A DNA stretch of 6,031 nucleotides from Nitrospirota bacterium. Lineage in GTDB: Bacteria > Nitrospirota > UBA9217. Of the stretch, positions 1-5,235 are shown piece after piece. The stretch is taken from positions 1 through 6,031 of the forward strand of contig JAJYKN010000097.1 in assembly GCA_021788515.1 (NCBI GenBank). Reading direction: 5' to 3'. Under the pieces are notes generated by a model. It was given only the letters and a program-made list of their open reading frames with translations, had not been told where the DNA came from and ran no database searches. Numbering within the stretch: the first letter of the stretch is position 1; each line of letters starts with the position of its first letter. A program made the position numbers and the translations under genes.

Positions 1-286
1 ACTGGACCGGCGTTTCTCTCTCTTTGGTCATCTCCTATCGTCCGTTGCAGTACATCCCCTTGTCTAGGGGGAATCGTGCTCCACCCGCGTAGCTGTCTCT
101 CGCATTTTCAACTCGCATAACTAATTTACTCCTTTGCCAATTGACGGCATGTCGCCGGAATGATTTGCAGCATGGCTGATGTTTTGCTGCGCACTGCGGC
201 CGCGGGTCGCCGTGCGTGTGCAGAGGAGGATTTGCGGCTTCAGCAATTGCCGCACGTGACTGTTTTGCATTGACGAAGAAATCCTG
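1..286. other. Upstream region with no supported gene
   Basis: No coding region with a start, a ribosome binding site and a recognisable product is visible here on either strand. Frame 1 of the + strand is open from the window edge to a TAA at 118-120, so bases 1-120 could be the 3' tail of an upstream gene, but the translation resembles no family I know. A short inverted repeat (CCCCT at 56-60, AGGGG at 66-70, 5-nt loop) has no T-run after it, so it is not a clear terminator. A TTGACG word at 141-146 lacks a good -10 box at proper spacing. A G+C-rich hairpin at 187-223 is listed separately. The promoter of the downstream operon presumably lies here or further upstream, but I cannot point to it. 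Confidence 0.5.
187..223 (+). promoter_or_regulatory. Potential G+C-rich stem-loop in the operon leader
   Basis: CTGCGCAC at 187-194 can pair with GTGTGCAG at 216-223 over eight positions, one of them a G-U wobble. Inside that loop, GCGGC at 196-200 can pair with GTCGC at 206-210, again with one wobble, giving a two-part hairpin. It sits about 115 nt before the ATPase start and is followed at once by a purine-rich AGAGGAGGA (222-230) that has no suitably spaced start codon. It could be a structured 5' leader, but G+C-rich DNA produces such pairing by chance, and no known riboswitch or leader class is recognised. Confidence 0.2.
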
Positions 287-299
287 ATAAGGAGACACG

Positions 300-329
300 A
301 TGATACAGATCCAGAATCTGACCAAATAA
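300..329 (+). CDS. Nine-codon minicistron copying the ATPase N-terminus
   Basis: The first copy of the 39-bp repeat has its own AAGGAG (289-294), 5 nt before an ATG at 300. It reads MIQIQNLTK and then TAA (327-329). These nine residues equal residues 1-9 of the ABC ATPase. The TAA overlaps the Shine-Dalgarno of the true gene (328-333), and the true ATG lies 9 nt after the stop, so ribosomes ending here could reinitiate at 339. I infer no function for the peptide itself; if real, its effect would be on translation of the next gene. It may equally be a silent by-product of the duplication or of misassembly. Confidence 0.35.
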   Translation: MIQIQNLTK

Positions 330-333
330 GGAG
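328..333 (+). promoter_or_regulatory. Shine-Dalgarno that sets the ATPase start
   Basis: AAGGAG lies 5 nt before the ATG at 339 and decides for that start over the in-frame ATG at 300, whose reading frame is closed by TAA at 327-329. The first two bases of the site are also the last two bases of that stop codon. Confidence 0.8.
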
Positions 334-338
334 ACACG

Positions 339-1274
339 ATGATACAGATCCAGAATCTGACCAAGTGCTTTAACGATGCGTGCGCGGTCGATCATATCAA
401 CCTGGAAATCAAGAAAGGGGAGGTCCTCGGCCTTCTGGGGCCGAACGGGGCGGGAAAGACGACCACGCTCAGGATGTTGACCTGCTACCTGGCCCCCACT
501 TCCGGCGATATCCGCGTGAAAGGAATGAGCGTCCGCGAACAGCCGCTCGAGATCAAAAAGCTTTTCGGCTATTTGCCTGAATCGGCGCCCGTCTACCCTG
601 ATATGCTCGTCTACGACTTCCTCAACTTCGTTGCCTCTGTCCGCGGCCTCGGCAGCGACCGGAGGGAGGCGCAGCTGCGGGAAATCGCCGACCTCTGCGG
701 CCTTCCGGACGTGATGCACAAATCCGTTTATGAGCTTTCCAAGGGGTACAAGCAGCGTGTGGGTATCGCCCACGCGATGATGAGCGACCCCGAGATCCTG
801 GTTCTCGATGAGCCCACGTCCGGTCTGGACCCGAACCAGATCGTCGATATCCGCAACCTTATCAAAGAACTCGGCAGGAAAAAGACAGTGATTCTGTCCA
901 CCCACATTCTGAGCGAGGCCGAGGCAACGTGCGATCGCATCGTCATTATCAACAAGGGGACGATCGTCGCCGATGGGGACGCCGACCAACTGAAGAGGGA
1001 GGCCGGCTACGGCTACGGGATAGACATCTCGCTCGCCGTCCCGGACTTCGAAACAATAAAAGCAGCCTTCGTCAAATTGCCGGGTGTGCGGGAGACGGTC
1101 CTCACCGGGGTCAGGGACGGCGTCACGGACATTACGTTGTCCTGCGCGACCGCGGAGGACCTCCGCCCCGTTGTCTACGGGATCATCCGGCAACGGGATT
1201 GGCCTCTCCTCGAATTCCACCGGGAGACGCGGTCACTTGAAAATATATTCAGGGAATTGACCAAGGAGAACTGA
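339..1274 (+). CDS. ABC transporter ATP-binding protein, GldA-like
   Basis: This 311-residue protein is the ATP-hydrolysing subunit of an ABC-2-type transporter and would work in the cytoplasm, bound to the permease encoded next. The nucleotide-binding domain spans about residues 1-220. Walker A is GPNGAGKT (34-41), the signature is LSKGYKQRV (133-141), Walker B is ILVLDEP (153-159, Asp157 and catalytic Glu158), the D-loop is SGLDPNQ (161-167) and the H-loop histidine is His189. The Q-loop position in GYLPESAP carries Glu81 rather than Gln, as in some GldA/DrrA-type ATPases. Residues from about 221 to 311 form the extra C-terminal domain common in this subgroup. The start at 339 has a good Shine-Dalgarno 5 nt away, and the gene stops 1 nt before the permease ATG. 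The duplicated start region upstream is odd. The family assignment is secure; the substrate is unknown, and GldA-like is inferred mainly from the neighbours. Confidence 0.96.
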   Translation: MIQIQNLTKCFNDACAVDHINLEIKKGEVLGLLGPNGAGKTTTLRMLTCYLAPTSGDIRVKGMSVREQPLEIKKLFGYLPESAPVYPDMLVYDFLNFVASVRGLGSDRREAQLREIADLCGLPDVMHKSVYELSKGYKQRVGIAHAMMSDPEILVLDEPTSGLDPNQIVDIRNLIKELGRKKTVILSTHILSEAEATCDRIVIINKGTIVADGDADQLKREAGYGYGIDISLAVPDFETIKAAFVKLPGVRETVLTGVRDGVTDITLSCATAEDLRPVVYGIIRQRDWPLLEFHRETRSLENIFRELTKEN

Positions 1275-1275
1275 A

Positions 1276-1980
1276 ATGAAACAAACTTTGCATATTTTCA
1301 GGAAGGAATTCGGCGCTTACTTCGCGTCCCCCATAGCCTACATCGTCATCTCGATCTTTCTCATTATTTCGGGCTGGTTTTTTTTCTCCACCTTCTTCCT
1401 TTACGGACAGGCAGAATTGCGGGGCTTTTTTGCCCTTCTTCCGTTTACCTGCGCATTTATCGTCCCCGCAATCACCATGCGCCTCTTCTCCGAGGAATTC
1501 AACACAGGATCATTCGAGCTGCTCCTGACCATGCCGGTGTCGCGCCTCGAGATTGTCCTCGGCAAGTTTCTTGCGGCGACTGTTTTTTGCGCCGTGATGC
1601 TGCTGCCGACGCTGTCGTACGCGGCGACCGTGGCGCTGCTCGGGGATCTCGACTGGGGGCCGGTCTTCGGCGGATATGCCGGAGCGCTTTTCCTGTGCGC
1701 GTCCTTCGCGGCCGTGGGCGTGTTCGCGTCGTCCCTGACACGGAACCAGATCATCTCGTTCATCGTCGCGATGACCATGTGCGTCGCCCTGACCCTGCTC
1801 GACAAGCTGCTGATTTTTGCACCGGAATCGCTCGTTGGTGTTTTCCAGTTCCTGGGGGCAGATACACATTTCCAGAGCATAGCGCGCGGGATCCTCGACA
1901 CGCGCGATGTACTCTATTTTCTGAGCATCTGCTTTGTAGCGCTTTCCGCAACGCAGATCGCCATTCAGGAAAGGAGTTGA
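1276..1980 (+). CDS. ABC-2-type permease, GldF-like
   Basis: This 234-residue inner-membrane protein is the transmembrane subunit paired with the preceding ATPase. I count six hydrophobic segments, at about residues 20-42, 52-68, 97-119, 131-153, 158-180 and 212-230. The N-terminus (IFRKEFGAYFASPIAYIV) and the segment RLFSEEFNTGSFELLLTMPV (69-88), followed by a serine-arginine and a GKFLA stretch, are typical of GldF and related ABC-2 permeases that lack a large extracellular domain. The ATG at 1276 follows the ATPase stop by 1 nt and uses AAGGAG at 1263-1268, inside the end of the ATPase gene, which suggests translational coupling. The length is usual for the family. Direction of transport and substrate cannot be read from the sequence. 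Confidence 0.93.
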   Translation: MKQTLHIFRKEFGAYFASPIAYIVISIFLIISGWFFFSTFFLYGQAELRGFFALLPFTCAFIVPAITMRLFSEEFNTGSFELLLTMPVSRLEIVLGKFLAATVFCAVMLLPTLSYAATVALLGDLDWGPVFGGYAGALFLCASFAAVGVFASSLTRNQIISFIVAMTMCVALTLLDKLLIFAPESLVGVFQFLGADTHFQSIARGILDTRDVLYFLSICFVALSATQIAIQERS

Positions 1981-1990
1981 GGAGTTCGAC

Positions 1991-4162
1991 ATGAAAATAC
2001 CGCCATTCATCCGGAAGCACAATACGTTCCTGCTTTCCCTTGTCGCAGTCATTTTGATCAATGCCGTCGGCGTTACGCTTTATCTGCGCACCGACCTCAC
2101 GAAGAACAAGGTCTACACGCTGTCGGCCGCAAGCAAACATGCGGTTTCGGCGCTGTCGGAGCCGCTCACCATCAAGGTTTTCTTCACCTCGAATCTCCCG
2201 GCTCCCTACAACACGGTCGAGCGGTACGTGCGCGACCTGCTGGAAGAATACGCCGTTGCCGGAAACCGCTATTTCAATTACGAGTTTTACAACGTTTCCG
2301 CCGCCGGAGGTGCGGAGTCCCAAAAGAACCGTGAGCTGGCCGAGAACTACGGCATCACCCCGGTCCAGGTCCGGGTGATCGACCAGGACCAGGTCAAGTT
2401 CCAGAACGCTTTGATGGGCATGGTCCTGATCCACGGCGATATTATCGAGACCATTCCCTCCATCACCACAACGGACGGACTCGAATACCGGCTCACCTCG
2501 GCAATCAGAAAAATGGCGAACAAGGTGAGCGCCCTCGTCAGCCTCAAGGACAAGGTGGCGATCAAGCTTTACCTCTCCTCGTCCCTCCAGGCCGTGGGGC
2601 CTTCCATCAATGTTCCCGGACTGGCCCAGATGCCGGACAAGATCGCGCAGCTTGTCGACAAGCTGAACAGCCGCTACTACGGCAAGCTTTCCTTTACCGC
2701 GCTCGACCCGAGCAGCCGCCCTGAGCTCGAAAAGGAGGCGGCTGATCGGCACGTTCTGTTCCTTCAATGGAACAGCTTCCGGGACCTCAGGGGGAAAAAC
2801 GTGGCCGCAGGCCGGGCTTACGCAGGCCTCGTGGTCGAGCACGGCGATCGGACCGAAACGGTCCCCTTCATCACTGTTCAAACACTTCCGCTTTTCGGTA
2901 CGCAGTATTCGCTTGCGGGCATGGACGAAATCGAGCAGTCCCTGTCTAAAACCGTGGAGTCCGTCATTAACGTAAACGAGGAAATCGGGTACCTTGCGGA
3001 TCACGGCACGCTGCCCTTGCCGGGCGCGTCCGCAGGGGGAGGGCTTGCAAACCTGAACAAGCGGTTGTCCGAGGACTACAGCATCAAGCCGGTGAACCTG
3101 AACAACGGCGAAATCCCCGACTCCCTTTCGTTCCTCATGATCGCCGGTCCGCAAAAGCCCTTCTCGGATTATGACCTGTACCAAATCGACCAATTCCTGA
3201 TGAAAGGAAAGAGCATTGCCGTCTTCCTCGACCCTTTGAGCGAAGTTGCACCGCAAGGCGGAGGCGGCTATCCCTTTCAGAGCCAGTCGCCTTCCTTTCA
3301 GCCGCTCCACACCGGACTGGGTAAGCTTCTCGCCTGGTACGGTTTACATACGCGGAAATCCTACGTGATGGACGAGAGCTGCTATCACCAGCAGACGCCG
3401 TCGGTCTTCGGCGGAGGCGAGCAGCCGCTTTATTTTGCGCCGATCATCAAAAGCGGCAAGATTTCCTCAGACGTCCCCTACCTGAGAAACCTCAAAGGCT
3501 TCATCATGCTGAAGGCGTCGCCCGTGGATATCGACAAGCAGAAGATCCAGGAAAACGGCCTGAGCTTTACGCGGCTCTTCTCGTCGTCGGACCGATCCTG
3601 GATTCCTGCGGGCGTGGCCGATCTGAACCCGATCTACCTTCAACCGCCATCCGATCCGTCCAGGCTCAAAAGCGCGGCCATGGCCTATGTGGTCGAAGGC
3701 CCCTTCCCGAGCTATTTCGCTGACAAACCTGTTCCAATAAAACCGGCGCCCGCGGGAGGAGCGAAAAAGGTCGGGAAAAAGCAGGCTACGCACGTGGTTG
3801 CCGAAGACAGCGTCATCAAGAAGGGCAGGCCCGGAAAGATCTTTCTGATCGGCACCTCTGCCATCCTGAAAGATAACCTGTTCGACGAGGACGGCGCGAC
3901 TCCGAACGCGCAGTTCGTTCTCAACGTTATCGACGCGCTGAACAATCGCGTCGACAATGCGGTCATGCGCACAAAAGTCCAGAGCTTTAACCCGCTGAAA
4001 CAGGTCGGACCGGGCGCACGGACCGCCATCAAGACGGCGAATGTCGTCGGTCTTCCCGTGCTCGTTGCAGCGGCCGGCCTGATCGTCTGGTTCAGGCGGA
4101 CGGTTAGAAAACGAGGGATCCGGCGCATGTTTGCGAAACAGAGCACTCAAGAGGTTCATTAA
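1991..4162 (+). CDS. GldG-like ABC transporter auxiliary membrane protein
   Basis: This 723-residue protein belongs to the GldG family (ABC_transp_aux type). It has one N-terminal membrane helix (about 12-32), then the characteristic RTDLTKNKVYTLS motif (33-45), a large extracytoplasmic region, and a second helix near the C-terminus (about 684-701) followed by an Arg/Lys-rich tail that should be cytoplasmic. Typical family segments are visible: YQIDQFLMKGKSIAVFLDP (397-415) and KIFLIGTSA (616-624) near the end of the soluble domain. A Lys/Gly/Pro-rich linker occupies about 584-614. In Flavobacterium, GldG works with GldA and GldF; here the same three genes are adjacent in the same order. The protein probably forms the extracytoplasmic part of the transporter, but its biochemical role is not established. 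The ATG at 1991 is 10 nt after the permease stop with GAGGAG at 1979-1984. It is longer than the Flavobacterium protein as I recall it. No frameshift is seen. Confidence 0.93.
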   Translation: MKIPPFIRKHNTFLLSLVAVILINAVGVTLYLRTDLTKNKVYTLSAASKHAVSALSEPLTIKVFFTSNLPAPYNTVERYVRDLLEEYAVAGNRYFNYEFYNVSAAGGAESQKNRELAENYGITPVQVRVIDQDQVKFQNALMGMVLIHGDIIETIPSITTTDGLEYRLTSAIRKMANKVSALVSLKDKVAIKLYLSSSLQAVGPSINVPGLAQMPDKIAQLVDKLNSRYYGKLSFTALDPSSRPELEKEAADRHVLFLQWNSFRDLRGKNVAAGRAYAGLVVEHGDRTETVPFITVQTLPLFGTQYSLAGMDEIEQSLSKTVESVINVNEEIGYLADHGTLPLPGASAGGGLANLNKRLSEDYSIKPVNLNNGEIPDSLSFLMIAGPQKPFSDYDLYQIDQFLMKGKSIAVFLDPLSEVAPQGGGGYPFQSQSPSFQPLHTGLGKLLAWYGLHTRKSYVMDESCYHQQTPSVFGGGEQPLYFAPIIKSGKISSDVPYLRNLKGFIMLKASPVDIDKQKIQENGLSFTRLFSSSDRSWIPAGVADLNPIYLQPPSDPSRLKSAAMAYVVEGPFPSYFADKPVPIKPAPAGGAKKVGKKQATHVVAEDSVIKKGRPGKIFLIGTSAILKDNLFDEDGATPNAQFVLNVIDALNNRVDNAVMRTKVQSFNPLKQVGPGARTAIKTANVVGLPVLVAAAGLIVWFRRTVRKRGIRRMFAKQSTQEVH

Positions 4163-4168
4163 AAGGAG
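4163..4168 (+). promoter_or_regulatory. Shine-Dalgarno that sets the DUF4340 start
   Basis: AAGGAG begins right after the GldG-like stop codon and lies 7 nt before the ATG at 4176. It favours that ATG over the in-frame TTG at 4131, which has no good ribosome binding site, would overlap the GldG-like gene by 32 bases and would put an Arg/Lys-rich stretch ahead of the membrane anchor. Confidence 0.75.
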
Positions 4169-4175
4169 ATCCGGC

Positions 4176-5126
4176 ATGAAGTGGAAAAAGGAGCATATCT
4201 TTCTTCTCGTGATCATTGCTGCCCTCGCGGCGTATCTGGTCGTGCACAAGAGCGGCAGGACGCACTACGTCCTGCCTTCCGTTGACCGGATCGAGGCCAA
4301 GGACATTACGAGACTGCTTATCAGGAACAGGGATACGGTCATCACGCTCACGAAGAAGGGCGAGAACTGGATCGTCGAACCCCAGGGATATCCGGCCGAC
4401 AAGGGGATCATAAACAGCCTGCTGGAAGATATAGGCGGCCTTACGCTGACCGCACTTGCCTCGGAAGCGGGAAATGAGGCGGTCTACGAGCTTGACGCGG
4501 GACACAGGATCGGAGTTGAAGCTTATCAAGGAGACAAGCTTCTCCGGAAGGCCGAGATAGGAAAGACTGCGGCCTCGGGCGGTCACACCTTTGTTGAACT
4601 GGACGGGCACCCAGGGATATTTCACGCGGACAATGATCTCCGCAGCGCCTTCGATAAAACAGTTCCCGATCTGCGCGATAAGACGGTCATGAAGGTGGAC
4701 GGTGATATCGCAAGCATTATCCTCTCCAAGGGCGTAAAAACCCTGAAGATCGAAAAGAGTCCACCTCCGGTTGAGAACGCGAAAAAGAAGGCCCCGGGAG
4801 GGCATCCGGAGAAACAGGAGGTTGGTCCACACTGGGTTGCCGGGAAAAAGCCTGCGAACGATGCTCAGGTAGACGACCTGATCAACAATTTTTCAGACCT
4901 CACCTGCGATTCTTTCGTCGAAGGAAAGGAAAAAAAGGACTTCCACGCCCCCTTGTATACGGTTTCTCTCAGGGGAGCCAAGACGTATGCCCTGTCGATC
5001 TACCGCGGCAAGGATAAGGCCTATGTAGCGGTCTCCTCGGAAAGCCCCTATCCCTTTAAGCTTTCCGAATGGAAGGCAAAGAAGATCATGAAGAATTTCG
5101 GCAGTCTTACTTCGTCGGCACGTTGA
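4176..5126 (+). CDS. DUF4340 domain protein, membrane-anchored
   Basis: This 316-residue protein starts with a short basic stretch (MKWKKE) and one hydrophobic segment (about 7-24), so it is predicted to be anchored in the inner membrane with the remainder outside the cytoplasm. The segment VDRIEAKDITRLLIRNRDTV and the following WIVEPQGYPADKGIINSLL are typical of DUF4340 proteins, which contain repeated beta-rich units and commonly sit next to GldG-type transporter genes. A Pro/Lys-rich linker (about 195-223) splits the N-terminal half from a C-terminal unit with WVAGKKPANDAQVDDLINNF. Expression should be linked to the transporter, as the gene begins 13 nt after the GldG-like stop. The likely role is an accessory extracytoplasmic subunit; no catalytic residues are recognised and the biochemical function of the family is unknown. 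Confidence 0.9.
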   Translation: MKWKKEHIFLLVIIAALAAYLVVHKSGRTHYVLPSVDRIEAKDITRLLIRNRDTVITLTKKGENWIVEPQGYPADKGIINSLLEDIGGLTLTALASEAGNEAVYELDAGHRIGVEAYQGDKLLRKAEIGKTAASGGHTFVELDGHPGIFHADNDLRSAFDKTVPDLRDKTVMKVDGDIASIILSKGVKTLKIEKSPPPVENAKKKAPGGHPEKQEVGPHWVAGKKPANDAQVDDLINNFSDLTCDSFVEGKEKKDFHAPLYTVSLRGAKTYALSIYRGKDKAYVAVSSESPYPFKLSEWKAKKIMKNFGSLTSSAR

Positions 5127-5191
5127 AGCGGTTGCGTTTCCCGGACTCGACAGGTGCCTGCTGCTCAATTTTGGGTTTTTTAAATGAAATG

Positions 5192-5209
5192 CACGTCTGG
5201 TAAGACGTG
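5192..5209. promoter_or_regulatory. Perfect 7-bp inverted repeat upstream of the protease gene
   Basis: CACGTCT (5192-5198) and AGACGTG (5203-5209) form a perfect 7-bp palindrome around a GGTA loop, in the 109-nt spacer before the protease gene. No T-run follows it, so it is not an intrinsic terminator for the upstream operon. A GATAAT word (5209-5214) resembling a -10 box overlaps its right arm by one base, but I see no convincing -35 box. It could be an operator or a leader hairpin for regulated protease expression; this is inference from position only. Confidence 0.35.
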
Positions 5210-5223
5210 ATAATTGCACAACT

Positions 5224-5230
5224 AAGGAGG
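5224..5230 (+). promoter_or_regulatory. Strong Shine-Dalgarno of the protease gene
   Basis: AAGGAGG is placed 5 nt before the ATG at 5236. It selects that codon over the in-frame ATG at 5248 (Met5) and suggests efficient translation. Confidence 0.8.
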
Positions 5231-5235
5231 CAGCT

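Larger units (their letters stand above)
287..364 (+). repeat. Perfect 39-bp tandem duplication over the ATPase start
   Basis: Bases 287-325 and 326-364 are identical over 39 bp and directly adjacent. Each copy contains the Shine-Dalgarno sequence (AAGGAG at 289-294 and 328-333), an ATG (300-302 and 339-341) and the first eight codons plus two bases of the ninth codon of the ABC ATPase gene. The unit is 13 codons long, so both ATGs are in the same frame, but the junction creates a TAA at 327-329 that closes the upstream copy. Complete identity suggests a recent event or an assembly error. Confidence 0.95.

Noticed and set aside
51..73. CCCCT/AGGGG inverted repeat as a terminator or dispersed repeat element
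   Set aside because: The stem is only 5 bp with no T-run, and a single copy in the window cannot show that it is a dispersed repeat.
141..169. TTGACG as a -35 box for the operon
   Set aside because: At 16-18 nt spacing the downstream words (such as TTTGCA at 164-169) match the -10 consensus poorly.
232..273. Thirteen-codon TTG-start open frame behind AGAGGAGGA
   Set aside because: The spacing from the Shine-Dalgarno core to TTG is only about 2 nt and nothing else supports translation.
35..364. Minus-strand open frame across the leader and the duplication
   Set aside because: Its N-terminus is the reverse reading of the tandem repeat, it has no family resemblance, and it would overlap the start region of the real operon.
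240..1220. Long open frame on the minus strand opposite the ABC ATPase
   Set aside because: It is antisense to a gene with all ABC motifs, shows no recognisable domain, and its repeated C-terminal peptide just mirrors the 39-bp duplication.
1760..3310. 516-codon open frame on the minus strand opposite the permease and GldG-like genes
   Set aside because: Long antisense frames are common in G+C-rich genes; the product is low-complexity Arg/Val/Asp-rich with no family features, and the + strand genes are clear.
4931..4937. In-frame A_AAA_AAG slippery heptamer in the DUF4340 gene with a purine-rich stretch upstream
   Set aside because: The motif matches the dnaX-type -1 frameshift site, but it lies in a Lys-rich coding stretch, I see no strong downstream stem, and the -1 frame ends after about 26 codons without a recognisable product.
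5151..5181. Possible intrinsic terminator after the DUF4340 gene (CAGG-TG-CCTG and the six-T run at 5176-5181)
   Set aside because: The only short inverted repeat has a 2-nt loop and is 15 nt away from the T-run; no G+C-rich stem abuts the T-run.
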